NCBI GenBank assembly: GCA_020853575.1
Contig: JADYYP010000062.1
Coordinates: 1 to 64,000, forward strand
Length of the DNA stretch: 64,000 nt
Origin: Planctomycetota bacterium
Lineage (GTDB): Bacteria; Planctomycetota; UBA1135; GCA-002686595
Direction of reading: 5' to 3'
Part shown: positions 9,276 through 18,050 of the stretch, one piece after another
How the letters are laid out: each line of letters opens with the position of its first letter
Position numbering within the stretch: the first letter of the stretch is position 1
The notes under the pieces: model-generated
What the model saw: the letters and a program-made list of their open reading frames with translations, nothing else
Databases searched by the model: none
What the model was told of the DNA's origin: nothing
Made by a program: the position numbers and the translations under genes

Positions 9276-10372
9276 CGCTTGTGCTCCGCATGGAAGCCCA
9301 TCACGCTGCGTGCGGTTGCAGCGTCGAGCCCGCGCGCTTGCAGCCAGGCCGCCAGCGCCGCGCGCGAGTGCTCGTCACTCCACCCACGCGCATTCATCGC
9401 GGCGAACAGCGCCTCGCCCGACGCCGACTGCTCCAGCAGGGCCACGGCGCCGCGAGGGTCCTTGGACTTGCCGCGGATCGCTCGCGTGAAGCAGAACGCC
9501 GCGCGTTTCTCGTCGCCGCGCGCACGCGCAGCCAGTCCGGCGTCGGCCCACTGCGCCGGCGAGGTCAGCGTCGCGCTCCACGATGACTGCGTCGCGTCCG
9601 CGCCCGGATCGCTCGGTCGCAGCGGTGTCGGGGGATAGCCGAGCTCGCGGTTGAGCGCGCTGGCGTCCGCGACGCTCTCGAACTGCACGAGCTCGAGATG
9701 GCTCGCAGTGTCACGCCAGGTCTTGCCGGGACGCATGCGCTTGGCCATCGCCGTGTGCGACGCGTCCGGCTCGAGCCCGACGAAGCGCAGCACGATGTCG
9801 AGCACGTTCGCCGCGTCGCGCGTCAGCTCCTCGTAGCTGATCTCGAGATAGCGCTCTCGCGGCAAGCGCGCAGCATAGGCCCGCGCTGCTCGCACTTGCC
9901 TGGCCCAGTGCGTTGCGAGTTGCTCGACCGTCGGCGTCTCCGCTTGACGGCGCCAGCCGCGGTCGGTGATGAAGGCCTGGATCGCCGAGGCGACCACATC
10001 GCGTCCGTCGCGCAGGATGTGCACGAACTTGGCCTGAGGCCAGAGCCGGTCGAGGTGCGCGAGCTGCTCGCAGTACGGCGGGTACTTGTCGGAGTACACG
10101 CCCTCGGGCTTGTCCGCCGCGCGCAGCTGCTCTTCGCCGAGCAATTCGACGAAGCGCACTCCGAGAGCGAGGCCGGCCGGAGTGCGCGGCGCGCGCTCGT
10201 CGATGTTCGGCTCGCCGGCGTTGTCGAACAACGCGCCCGTGAGCACCGCGAGCTCGAGCACGCGCAGCTCGTGGCTGACGACCAGGCGCGCGTGCATGCT
10301 GAGAAGCGACTGCAGGATGCTCGTGCCCGAGCGTCCGGCGCCGAGGACGAAGAAGCGGGGTGCGCCGTTCAC
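9272..10372 (-). CDS. Sulfotransferase family protein, 366 aa
   Basis: The 5'-phosphosulfate-binding loop GAGRSGTS sits at residues 11-18 and the 3'-phosphate motif LRDGRDVVAS at 120-129, both canonical for PAPS-dependent sulfotransferases. A helical extension follows the roughly 250-residue catalytic domain and ends in SRAALAAWLQARGLDAATA, a tail shared with the downstream gene. The start is taken as the GTG at 10372, which places the P-loop at the normal distance. Longer versions beginning at the ATG at 10504 would run back over the start of the divergent sigma factor gene. It transfers sulfate to an unidentified hydroxyl or amine acceptor, possibly a glycan or lipid. Confidence 0.85.
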   Translation of the reverse strand: MNGAPRFFVLGAGRSGTSILQSLLSMHARLVVSHELRVLELAVLTGALFDNAGEPNIDERAPRTPAGLALGVRFVELLGEEQLRAADKPEGVYSDKYPPYCEQLAHLDRLWPQAKFVHILRDGRDVVASAIQAFITDRGWRRQAETPTVEQLATHWARQVRAARAYAARLPRERYLEISYEELTRDAANVLDIVLRFVGLEPDASHTAMAKRMRPGKTWRDTASHLELVQFESVADASALNRELGYPPTPLRPSDPGADATQSSWSATLTSPAQWADAGLAARARGDEKRAAFCFTRAIRGKSKDPRGAVALLEQSASGEALFAAMNARGWSDEHSRAALAAWLQARGLDAATARSVMGFHAEHKR

Positions 10373-10380
10373 GGGGCCGA

Positions 10381-10393
10381 TTGGAGCCTCCAA
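10381..10393. promoter_or_regulatory. Short perfect palindrome in the divergent sulfotransferase / sigma-factor spacer
   Basis: TTGGAG-C-CTCCAA is a 6+6 inverted repeat with a one-base centre, eight bases upstream of the GTG start of the sulfotransferase gene. It is a possible operator or a chance repeat; no second copy was noticed. Confidence 0.25.
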
Positions 10394-10502
10394 CCCCTTG
10401 CCGTTCAATGGGATGCGTCGCGCCCAGGCGCTCGCGCTCCAAGAAAGCCGAGGCTGCCGCGTGATCTCGCCGCAAGCTCGACCGCGAGCTCTGCCCCACC
10501 GC

Positions 10503-11015
10503 ATGCCCGACTCGCTCTGGATCCGCGCGGCCCTCGAACGTCACGAGAGCGCGCTCATCGCCTTCGCCGCCCGCATCACGGGCGATCTCGAGTCGGCTCG
10601 CGACGTCGCGCAAGAGACCTTCCTGAAGCTGTGCGCCGAGCGGCGCGAGGACGTCGAGCCTCGGCTGGCGGAGTGGCTCTTCACGGTGTGTCGCCACGCG
10701 GCGCTCGACCTGCGGCGCAGGGACTCGCGGCGGTGCGCAACGGAGACCGCCGACATGGACACGCACGCAGGAACGGGCAGCACGCTCACCGAGGTCGAAA
10801 CGCAGGATGCGAGCACGCGCGCGTTGGTGTTGCTCGGCAGGTTGCCAGCGGCGCAGCAGGAGGTGCTGCGCCTGCGCTTCCACGGCGGACTCTCCTACAA
10901 GGAGATCGCGCGCGTCACGGGGCAGTCGATCGGCAACGTCGGTTGGCTGATGCACATGGGGCTCAAGGCGCTGCTCGCGCAACTCGCGGGCGACGCCGTC
11001 GAAGGGATGGTGTGA
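10503..11015 (+). CDS. ECF-type RNA polymerase sigma-70 factor, 170 aa
   Basis: Region 2 is recognisable as ARITGDLESARDVAQETFLKL (about 23-43), with the EWLFTVCRHAALDLRRRDSRR segment that follows it in ECF factors. Region 4 is LPAAQQEVLRLRFHGGLSYKEIARVTG with a helix-turn-helix continuing to about residue 156. The ATG at 10503 gives a protein of normal ECF length. The stop codon is one base from the start of the VWA-domain membrane gene, which has an anti-sigma-like N-terminus, so the pair probably forms a sigma/regulator unit. Its target promoters are unknown. Confidence 0.9.
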   Translation: MPDSLWIRAALERHESALIAFAARITGDLESARDVAQETFLKLCAERREDVEPRLAEWLFTVCRHAALDLRRRDSRRCATETADMDTHAGTGSTLTEVETQDASTRALVLLGRLPAAQQEVLRLRFHGGLSYKEIARVTGQSIGNVGWLMHMGLKALLAQLAGDAVEGMV

Positions 11016-11016
11016 C

Positions 11017-13176
11017 ATGAAGGGACACTTCGATGCGGACGACGTGCGGCTCTCGATGTACGCCCTGGGCGAGCTGCAGGGCGCGGAGCGCGACGAGCTC
11101 GAGGCGCTGCTGGCGCGCGACGCGGGGGCGCGCGCGTTCGTCGAGGAGCTGCGCCAAGCCGCGGGAGCGCTCGAGAGCGGCCTGCGCGCCGAGGCACGCC
11201 TGGGATTGAGCGATGCGCAGCGCACGCAAGTCGTGCACGCCGCCGAACGCGGTTCCGCGCGGTCCGCGCCGACCCCCTGGGTGCGCTACGCGCTCGCCGC
11301 CGGAATCGCGGCGTCCTTCGTGGGCACCACGCTCGCGTGGTTGAGGCCCTGGGAGTTCCGGGCGATGCCGAATTCCGCCGGAGAGTCGGGCCAAGCCACG
11401 CAGGGTCAGTCCGCGGGCTCGGTCGCGCACTCGACTCGGACCCAGCGCAGCACCGGCCCCGAGTCGTCCGACCTCGGCGGGGAGGCGCGCGATTCCGACG
11501 GCCTGGGCTTCGGCGAAGCCACCGAACCGCTCGCCGCGCTGGGCTACTTGGGCGACTCCGGGGGTTCGGCTGGTGGCGGAGGCGGCGTCCTCTACATCGG
11601 GCAGAGCCAGCGCGGCTATGGCGGCCTGCCAGCGGGGGCAGCCGCTGGCGAGGCGCGGGCCTGGCGCGCGGGCCTCGCGCCAGCGGCACCTGAACCGAAC
11701 TATGTCGGCCGCGTCGGGGCCGAACCGGGACTCTCCGTCGTCGATCTGAACCGCTTCGGAAACGACGCGCACAGCCCCCCGACGATCTTCGAGAACCCCT
11801 TCGTGCTCGCGGGCAACGATCCGCGCTCGACGTTCTCGATCGACGTCGACACCGCGTCCTATGCCAACGCCCGGCGCTTCCTGCTGCAGGACCAACGACC
11901 GCCGGCCGATGCCGTGCGCATCGAGGAGTTCGTCAACTACTTCGACTACGAGTATCCCCAGCCGTCGGGCGCTGAGCCGTTCTCGGTGAGCAGTGAGCTC
12001 TCCCAGTGCCCCTGGAATGCGCGGCATCGGCTGCTCCGCGTCGGCCTGCAGGGCCGCGACGTGCTGCGCAACGAACGCAACGCGTCGAACCTGGTGTTCT
12101 TGATCGACGTCTCCGGCTCGATGTGCGACGCGCTCAAGCTGCCGCTGGTCGTGCGCTCGCTGCAGCTGCTGTGCGAGCAGCTCGACGCGCGCGACACGGT
12201 CGCGATCGTGGTCTACGCGGGCTCGTCCGGCCTGGTGCTGGACGCGACCTCCGCGCGCAACCGCGCACTCGTGCTCGACGCACTGCAGCGCCTGGAGGCC
12301 GGCGGATCGACCAACGGCGGCGAAGGCATCGAGCTGGCGTACCGTGTCGCGCGCGAGCACTTCGTCGAGGGCGGCACGAACCGCGTGATCCTGTGCACCG
12401 ACGGCGATTTCAACGTCGGTGTCACCAGCCGCGATGCGCTCGTCGAGCTGATCGAAACACAACGCCGGAGCGGGGTGTTCCTGTCCGTGCTCGGCTTCGG
12501 CACGGGCGACATGCAGGACGCGACGATGGAGCAACTCGCCGACAAGGGCAACGGCAACTACGCCTACATCGACTCGCTCGCCGAAGCGCGCAAGGTGCTC
12601 GTCGAGCAGATCGGTGGCACGCTCGAGACGATCGCCAAGGACGTCAAGATCCAGATCGAGTTCAATCCGGCGCAGACGCAGGCGTGGCGCTTGATCGGCT
12701 ACGAGAACCGCGTGCTGGCCCACGAGGACTTCGCCGATGACGCCAAGGACGCCGGCGAGATCGGCGGCGGACACACGGTGACCGCGCTGTACGAGCTCGT
12801 GCCCGTCGGCGTTCCGTTCGAGGTCGCCAGCAGCGGCGCTGTGCCCACGGACTCGAGGCCGCAGCTCGAGCGCACTCCGGACGAAGGCCAGGTGTGCCTC
12901 GTCCAACTGCGCTACAAGGCGCCGGACGGCGACAGCAGTCGCTTGACCTCGCACGTCGTCCGCGCTGCCAACGACGACTTCGCGCACGCCTCGCTCGACC
13001 AACGCTTCGCGGCCGCGGTCGCGGCCTTCGGCATGAAGCTGCGCGGCAGTCCGCACGTGGTGCAGTTGTCGTTCGCCGACATCGAGCGCCTGGCGTCGGG
13101 CGCGCTGGGTCGCGACGAGCGCGGCTACCGCGTCGAGTTCCTCGACTTGGTCCGGCGCGCGGGCCAGCTGCGCTGA
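11017..13176 (+). CDS. YfbK-type von Willebrand factor A protein with anti-sigma-like N-terminus, 719 aa
   Basis: Residues 1-70 form an acidic helical module (LSMYALGELQGAERDELEALLARDAGARAFVEE, quoted in parts) like the cytoplasmic part of zinc-less anti-sigma factors. One transmembrane helix follows at about 90-108 (YALAAGIAASFVGTTLAWL). A Gly/Ser-rich linker with a GGSAGGGGG run leads to the YfbK N-terminal domain (FSIDVDTASYANARRFL). The VWA domain has an intact MIDAS site, DVSGS, at 364-368. A C-terminal DUF3520 region ends the protein. Being one base downstream of an ECF sigma factor, it may hold that factor at the membrane and sense an envelope ligand through the metal-dependent VWA domain; this is inference from fusion and context. 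Confidence 0.85.
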   Translation: MKGHFDADDVRLSMYALGELQGAERDELEALLARDAGARAFVEELRQAAGALESGLRAEARLGLSDAQRTQVVHAAERGSARSAPTPWVRYALAAGIAASFVGTTLAWLRPWEFRAMPNSAGESGQATQGQSAGSVAHSTRTQRSTGPESSDLGGEARDSDGLGFGEATEPLAALGYLGDSGGSAGGGGGVLYIGQSQRGYGGLPAGAAAGEARAWRAGLAPAAPEPNYVGRVGAEPGLSVVDLNRFGNDAHSPPTIFENPFVLAGNDPRSTFSIDVDTASYANARRFLLQDQRPPADAVRIEEFVNYFDYEYPQPSGAEPFSVSSELSQCPWNARHRLLRVGLQGRDVLRNERNASNLVFLIDVSGSMCDALKLPLVVRSLQLLCEQLDARDTVAIVVYAGSSGLVLDATSARNRALVLDALQRLEAGGSTNGGEGIELAYRVAREHFVEGGTNRVILCTDGDFNVGVTSRDALVELIETQRRSGVFLSVLGFGTGDMQDATMEQLADKGNGNYAYIDSLAEARKVLVEQIGGTLETIAKDVKIQIEFNPAQTQAWRLIGYENRVLAHEDFADDAKDAGEIGGGHTVTALYELVPVGVPFEVASSGAVPTDSRPQLERTPDEGQVCLVQLRYKAPDGDSSRLTSHVVRAANDDFAHASLDQRFAAAVAAFGMKLRGSPHVVQLSFADIERLASGALGRDERGYRVEFLDLVRRAGQLR

Positions 13177-13196
13177 TCGCGCGTCCGGCGCGGATC

Positions 13197-14549
13197 TCAG
13201 CGCGCGCGAGTCAGCCGCTCGAGTTCGGCCTTGAGCTCCTCGTACTGGCGCTTCTGCTCGCTGGTCAGCGCGGGGATCTTGATCGGGCGATCGGCGTTCG
13301 CGCGGTCGGAGAGATCGAAGAAGCGCTCCTCGCCCTGCAGCGTCACGCCGAGCTTCGCACTGCGCGTGAACACGGCCACGTGGCTTTCCACCCGCGCTCC
13401 GTGACCGTTGGGCCGAAACTCCTCGGCCAGCAGGAAACGGCGCGCGGAGCTGGCCTGAGGATCGCGCAAGAGAGGCATGAAGCTGAGGCTGTCGAGCTCG
13501 CGCTCGAGCCCATCGAACGCGCGCTGCTCGACGCCGAACATGCCCGCGATCGTCGCGAACAGGTCGACCGCGCCGACGAGCTCATCGCACACGCGCGGCG
13601 CGCCCGAGACGCTGGGCCCGGCGATGATCAGCGGCACGCGGATGCCGCCCTCGAACAGGGTGCCCTTCGAGCGAGCCCGCTTGTACTTGTCCTCCAGCGC
13701 ATCCATCGGCGTGCCGTTGTCGCCGAGGAATACGACGTTGGTGCGCGCGCCCAGCTCCGGACCGAGCGCGGCCAGCACGCGTCCGACCTCGTGGTCCAGC
13801 GACTGCACCATCGCGGCATAGAGCTGTGCCTGGCTGGGATTCGAGCCGGGCTCGAAGGCGACGCCACTCGACTCGCGCGGCGGAGCGTGAAAGGGCTCGT
13901 GGGCCGAATTGAACGCCAAATACAGGAGCCACGGCTCGCGCATCGCGCCCAGGCGTGCGATCGCATCGTCGGCCTCCTCCACGGTCGCATAGCGCGACGT
14001 CGGAACGCGTTCGCCGTTGCGCACTTCCTGGCGCGCGAAGTAGCCGTCCTCGCCGACCAGATTGCCCAGCGAGCCCTCGAACCAGTCGAAGCCCTGGCGC
14101 CGCGGACCATCGAGATCGCTGAAGCGGCTGAGATGCCATTTGCCGATCGCGGAGGTGTCGAGCGTGCGCCCCAGCGCGCGCTCGAGGAACTCCGGCAGCG
14201 TGAGCTCGTCGTCGGCCAGCGCGAAGCCGTCGGTCGCTTGGTTGATCGGATAGCCGATGCCCGTGCGGAACGAGTAGCGCCCGGTCAAGAGCGCCGCGCG
14301 CGTCGGTGAGCACCAGGGATTGGCGTAGGCACGCTCGAAGCGCACGCCGCGCGCCGCCAGCGCATCCAGCGCCGGCGTGCTCGGGCCGTCTCCGCGACCC
14401 GAGAAGCAACGCACCATGTCGCACCCCACGTCGTCGGCCACGATCACCAGCACGTTGTGCGAGGTGGGCGCGGGGCGCGGCGACTCGGACTGCGCGGACG
14501 CGAGCCCGCACAGGATTGCCACGGTCCAGGCTCGCGCACTCGTTCGCAT
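13197..14549 (-). CDS. Sulfatase, type I (formylglycine-dependent), secreted, 450 aa
   Basis: A signal peptide (1-19, ending SAQ) is followed by LVIVADDVG with the metal-binding Asp pair at 39-40. The formylglycine signature CSPTRAALLTGR begins at Cys80, which an FGE enzyme would convert to formylglycine. GKWHLSRF and VVFLGDNGTP supply further conserved metal and sulfate ligands. The length is normal for the family. The substrate cannot be read from sequence; planctomycete sulfatases mostly act on algal or marine sulfated glycans. A -10 box TAGGAT lies 29 bases upstream. The gene is convergent with the VWA gene, with only 20 bases between them. Confidence 0.93.
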   Translation of the reverse strand: MRTSARAWTVAILCGLASAQSESPRPAPTSHNVLVIVADDVGCDMVRCFSGRGDGPSTPALDALAARGVRFERAYANPWCSPTRAALLTGRYSFRTGIGYPINQATDGFALADDELTLPEFLERALGRTLDTSAIGKWHLSRFSDLDGPRRQGFDWFEGSLGNLVGEDGYFARQEVRNGERVPTSRYATVEEADDAIARLGAMREPWLLYLAFNSAHEPFHAPPRESSGVAFEPGSNPSQAQLYAAMVQSLDHEVGRVLAALGPELGARTNVVFLGDNGTPMDALEDKYKRARSKGTLFEGGIRVPLIIAGPSVSGAPRVCDELVGAVDLFATIAGMFGVEQRAFDGLERELDSLSFMPLLRDPQASSARRFLLAEEFRPNGHGARVESHVAVFTRSAKLGVTLQGEERFFDLSDRANADRPIKIPALTSEQKRQYEELKAELERLTRAR

Positions 14550-14578
14550 CGCTCGTCCACGCCCTCCGGGGCCCGAGC

Positions 14579-14584
14579 ATCCTA
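14579..14584 (-). promoter_or_regulatory. Probable -10 box (TAGGAT) for the sulfatase gene
   Basis: The minus strand reads GCGTAGGATGCTCGG, 29 bases upstream of the ATG. It matches the recurring (G/C)TAGGATGC box of this window. Confidence 0.45.
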
Positions 14585-14604
14585 CGCGGCGGCGTGGCCC
14601 GGCG

Positions 14605-15312
14605 TCAGCGCGAGAACTCGGGGTACATCTTGCGCGCGCACTGTGGGCACAGGCCCTGCGTGCAGCGCAGTGGCGTGCGGCTGGCGATGAAGTCCTCGAC
14701 GGTGCGCCATTGCGCGTCATCGCCGCGCACCGCTTTGCAGCCCGCGCAGATCGGGATGGAATCGAGCGGAGCGCGCTCTCGCGCCGAATGCTCGCTCGAG
14801 CGCTCGTGGAGCGAGCCCAGCGTGTCCAGTGCATCACGGGCGGCGCACAGCTCGCGGCGCATCCGCAGGCACAGCTCGACTTGGCGAGCGACACGCTGCA
14901 CGAGGTGCACGCACTGCACGTCGATCGCGTTCGGGGCGTCGAAGCTGACGCCGCACGAGCCCATGGTGACGCCGTCGTGCGCGCACAGCACGAAGCCGAC
15001 GAAGGCGCGCGGCGCACGCACGCCGCTCGCACCGCCGACCAAGCGCGCATCGCGCTCGACGTCGACCACCACCAGCGGCTCGCGCGCACCGTACTGCAGC
15101 GTCCAGCGCAACGCGGCTCGCAAGCTCTCCGCCGCCTCCTCAGTGGCGAGCAGCGACCAACGGCGATCGTCTTCGATGCGGTGGATCCAAGCGTCACGCG
15201 CGTGCGCCGCATGGGCAGCGAGCGCGATCAGGTCCTCGAACGCGCAGTCCAAGTCCGATTCGAACGTCGCCGTGCGGTGGAGCGGACTCCACGGGACAAG
15301 GTGTTCATGCAT
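14605..15312 (-). CDS. Signalling-type protein with C-terminal Cys4 zinc-ribbon-like tail, 235 aa
   Basis: The last 50 residues read IPICAGCKAVRGDDAQWRTV, then SRTPLRCTQG and LCPQCARKMYPEF, with CxxC pairs at 189-192 and 222-225. This tail is common at the C-terminus of bacterial response regulators, PAS and GAF proteins (the usual wording is ICxxCKKIRDDxGYW ... HGICPECxxKxYPE) and probably binds zinc. The N-terminal part (about 20-150) has alternating helices and strands with EPLVVVDVERDARL and AFVGFVLCAHDGV, compatible with a GAF-like sensor fold. No kinase or receiver motif is present. The start at 15312 is the first ATG that keeps a folded N-terminus. It lies 172 bases after the redoxin-cytochrome gene on the same strand. 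Confidence 0.6.
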   Translation of the reverse strand: MHEHLVPWSPLHRTATFESDLDCAFEDLIALAAHAAHARDAWIHRIEDDRRWSLLATEEAAESLRAALRWTLQYGAREPLVVVDVERDARLVGGASGVRAPRAFVGFVLCAHDGVTMGSCGVSFDAPNAIDVQCVHLVQRVARQVELCLRMRRELCAARDALDTLGSLHERSSEHSARERAPLDSIPICAGCKAVRGDDAQWRTVEDFIASRTPLRCTQGLCPQCARKMYPEFSR

Positions 15313-15484
15313 GGCGGCAAACGCGCGATGCGCCGCGCGGGACAGACACGTTGCGCGCTCCGTGTCGCGCAGAACACTGTCGGCTCCGTTATCCAGCCAT
15401 TGCGCTTCGCGCCTGTGTCGTGGTTGGCGGCGCACTCGCCACCGATGGAAGAGCCACGGCGCGCGAGGGACGCGAGAGCTTGCG

Positions 15485-17230
15485 TCAACGTTCGAGCACG
15501 CGCCCGGACTGCGCATCGACGCGCAGCCCCAAGCGCTCTTGGTCCTCGGTGTAGAACAAGAACCCGTACATCATCTCGTCCTCGGTCTGCTGGCCGAAGC
15601 GCACGCTCGCGGTCGGATCGGGGTTGTAGGGGTTGAAGCGTGAGTTGTCGAAGTGCGCCAGCACATCGATGCGCGTGCCCGCCGGGAAGTGCCGCGAGCC
15701 GGGCACCCAACGGTAGGACTGTTGCCAGTCGAAGTTGAAGTTGGGCACGAGCAGCAGACTCTCGGCGCGCCCGTCGGGATAGGTCGCGCGAAACGCCATA
15801 TCGCGCCCGCGCAAGTGCATGTGGACGAACATGCCGATGCCCATCGAGTCGCGCTCCAGCACACGCTTGGCCCGCACGGGGTGAGCCAGCGCGAGCGGTG
15901 GAATCTCGAAGCGTGAATTGTGGATCTGCTCGTGGCGCAAGCGGCGCTCCACCGTCGTGCGCGGAAAGCGCAGCGCCACGCTCAGCGTGCTGCTCTCCTC
16001 GCGACCAGTGGTCACGACGTGCACCTGCAACGCGAGCAAGGACCCTTTGGGGATCAGCACCGCGGTGCCCGGATCGCACTCGAGGGGGTCCCCGCCCGGC
16101 ACGAAGCCCGTGATGAAGTTGCGCGTGTCGAATTGCTCCGTGAGCCGCACGTGCGCGAGGTTGGCGTGGTGCACGACGCGCGCGTTCTCGGGCCGGACCT
16201 CGACCGCCTCGACCCAGGTATCGTCGAGGAACACGTGCGGCAGGATCACGTACTGGTACGGCACGTAACCGTCGGCGGGCACCTTGCTCGCGACGCCCTG
16301 GCGGATCACCAGGTCGGGCTCTCCGATGCGCCAAGTGGAGCGCTCGAAGACGCGCTCGCGCGGGGCTCGAGCAGGGTCGCCTTCGGGCGCGCCGGCCAGC
16401 GCCCAACCGACCAACATCTCGCGTTCCTCCTCGGTGATGCGCGGCGCGTTCTCGAACTCGCCCACGCCCGGAGCGGCGAACCACGGCGGCATGCGACCGA
16501 GACGCACGACCTCGGCGACCATCGCGGCGCGACGGGCGACATCGCGGTGCGCGACGAGCGCGAAGGGTGCGACCGAGCCTTCGTGATGGCAGTCCTGGCA
16601 AGCGCGCTGCATCAGCGCCGCGATCTCGCGCGACCAGGTCAGATCGGTTCGCGGTGCGGGCGCAGGCAGGGGCTCGATCACGCAGCCGTCGACCGCGGTC
16701 TCCGAGAGCGCCACGGGCCGGCCCGCGAGCACGTCCTCGATGGCCAGCTCGAGATCCCCGCGCCCTGGCGTTGGATTCGCGCCTCCCACGCGGTACTGCG
16801 CGTCGATGCGCCCGCGGTAGCGCAGGGTCCGCGCAGCGTCGAGCACCACGACCTCGGGCGTGCGTTCGACGCCCAGCGCCGCGACCAACGCGCCCTCGAA
16901 GTCCTTGACGAACGGAAACTCCACCTCGCTCTCGACGCCTTGGCGCGCGACGTCGATGAGCTGGTCGCCCGGACCGACGTTGACCGCGACGAACTGCACG
17001 CCGCGCGCGCGCAGGCGGCGCTCGAGCTCGCCCAGGCGCGGCAAATAGCGCTGCACCAGCGGACACGCGACGGTGGTGAACACCAAGACCGTGGCTTTCG
17101 GCGTCCCGAAATCGCTCAGCGAGCGTTCGAGATAGCGCGTGTCGACGAAGCGCAGGTCGCCCACGCTCGCGCCGATCGGAGGGTCGCCCGTGAGCGCGAC
17201 CAGCAACGCGAGCGACGAGAGCAGCGGCAT
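15485..17230 (-). CDS. Redoxin / cytochrome c / copper type II monooxygenase-like fusion protein, 581 aa
   Basis: A signal peptide (1-14) leads into a thioredoxin-fold redoxin domain (25-170) with the single reactive-type cysteine in TVACPLVQRY (Cys56) and TPEVVVLD. A haem c site CQDCH at 211-215 follows. The C-terminal half looks like the copper type II ascorbate-dependent monooxygenase fold: VVHHANLAHVRL, LLALQVHVVTTG and GMFVHMHLRGRDMAFRATYP hold the histidine pairs, then PNFNFDWQQSYRW. This arrangement occurs in acidobacterial and planctomycete envelope proteins of unknown substrate. A -10 box lies nine bases before the ATG. Redox chemistry outside the cytoplasm is likely; a specific reaction cannot be assigned. 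Confidence 0.82.
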   Translation of the reverse strand: MPLLSSLALLVALTGDPPIGASVGDLRFVDTRYLERSLSDFGTPKATVLVFTTVACPLVQRYLPRLGELERRLRARGVQFVAVNVGPGDQLIDVARQGVESEVEFPFVKDFEGALVAALGVERTPEVVVLDAARTLRYRGRIDAQYRVGGANPTPGRGDLELAIEDVLAGRPVALSETAVDGCVIEPLPAPAPRTDLTWSREIAALMQRACQDCHHEGSVAPFALVAHRDVARRAAMVAEVVRLGRMPPWFAAPGVGEFENAPRITEEEREMLVGWALAGAPEGDPARAPRERVFERSTWRIGEPDLVIRQGVASKVPADGYVPYQYVILPHVFLDDTWVEAVEVRPENARVVHHANLAHVRLTEQFDTRNFITGFVPGGDPLECDPGTAVLIPKGSLLALQVHVVTTGREESSTLSVALRFPRTTVERRLRHEQIHNSRFEIPPLALAHPVRAKRVLERDSMGIGMFVHMHLRGRDMAFRATYPDGRAESLLLVPNFNFDWQQSYRWVPGSRHFPAGTRIDVLAHFDNSRFNPYNPDPTASVRFGQQTEDEMMYGFLFYTEDQERLGLRVDAQSGRVLER

Positions 17231-17239
17231 CGTCGCGGC

Positions 17240-17245
17240 ATTCTA
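17240..17245 (-). promoter_or_regulatory. Probable -10 box (TAGAAT), near-leaderless, for the redoxin-cytochrome fusion
   Basis: The minus strand reads GGCTAGAATGCCGCGACGATG. The hexamer ends nine bases before the start codon. It is one of the best matches to the window-wide GCTAGAATGC pattern. Confidence 0.55.
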
Positions 17246-17285
17246 GCCGCCTTGCGCAGCTCAGCAGCGCGGCGCACCCCGAGTC

Positions 17286-18050
17286 TCAGCCCCAGTTCTT
17301 CTCCCACATGGCGATCTCGGCCGCGCGCGCCTTGACGAAGGCCAACACGTCGCCCATGCGCGCTCCGATGGCGCGCTCGCCTTCGACCTCGAACTCGAGC
17401 CCGACCAAGATGTTGTTCCGCATGGGAGTGCGGTGGCGAATCTGCGTGCGGCACGAGATGGGCTTGTCCACTCCCGGCAATTGGAGCGCGATGTCCAGCA
17501 CACCGAGCTCCGCCACGCGCGCCGCGCTGTCCTTGGTCAACGTGACTCCCACGCCACCCTCCGAGATGTCGAACACGGGCACGCGCAACTCCTCGCCCCC
17601 GAACTTGAGGGTCGCGTGGACGCGCTTGTCGAGCGAGGGCAGCACGCGCAGCTGCTTGCGACGATTGAAGTGGCGCGCGTAGTACGAATCGAGCTGGCTG
17701 TAGAGCGCGCCGAGGTTGGTGAACTCGACCCCGTAGCGGATGTGCGTCTGGCCGTCGGCAGCGACGTTCGCGACGCGCGCGGTGGTCGCCACCTCGTTGC
17801 GCATCATGCTGCCGATGCGCAGCTCGATCACGTCTCCCACCTTGAGGTTGCGGTCGTGCGCGAACGGCACGCGCAGCCCGGCGCCGTGCATCGAGAGGTC
17901 GAGCAACTCGACGCGCAACGGCTCCCAGCCGCCGACGCGCAGCGTGGCTTCGAGCGGCTGCGACTTGGAGTTGCGCTTGCGATACTGCTTGCGCGCGTTC
18001 GGAGCGCTCTGAACCGGCTCGACTTGGGCCTTCTTCTTCTTGAAGAACAT
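17286..18050 (-). CDS. Tandem PilZ-domain protein, 254 aa
   Basis: Two PilZ domains follow a short Lys-rich N-terminus (MFFKKKK). The first (about 19-115) has the RxxxR switch in RKQYRKR and DLSMHGAG as the DxSxxG motif. The second (about 128-245) has RRKQLR followed by DISEGGVG. Both therefore keep the residues that bind cyclic di-GMP in studied PilZ proteins. The ATG at 18050 fits the N-terminal domain boundary. Proteins of this type act as c-di-GMP-responsive regulators of motility, surface attachment or polysaccharide export; no partner gene is adjacent. Confidence 0.85.
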   Translation of the reverse strand: MFFKKKKAQVEPVQSAPNARKQYRKRNSKSQPLEATLRVGGWEPLRVELLDLSMHGAGLRVPFAHDRNLKVGDVIELRIGSMMRNEVATTARVANVAADGQTHIRYGVEFTNLGALYSQLDSYYARHFNRRKQLRVLPSLDKRVHATLKFGGEELRVPVFDISEGGVGVTLTKDSAARVAELGVLDIALQLPGVDKPISCRTQIRHRTPMRNNILVGLEFEVEGERAIGARMGDVLAFVKARAAEIAMWEKNWG

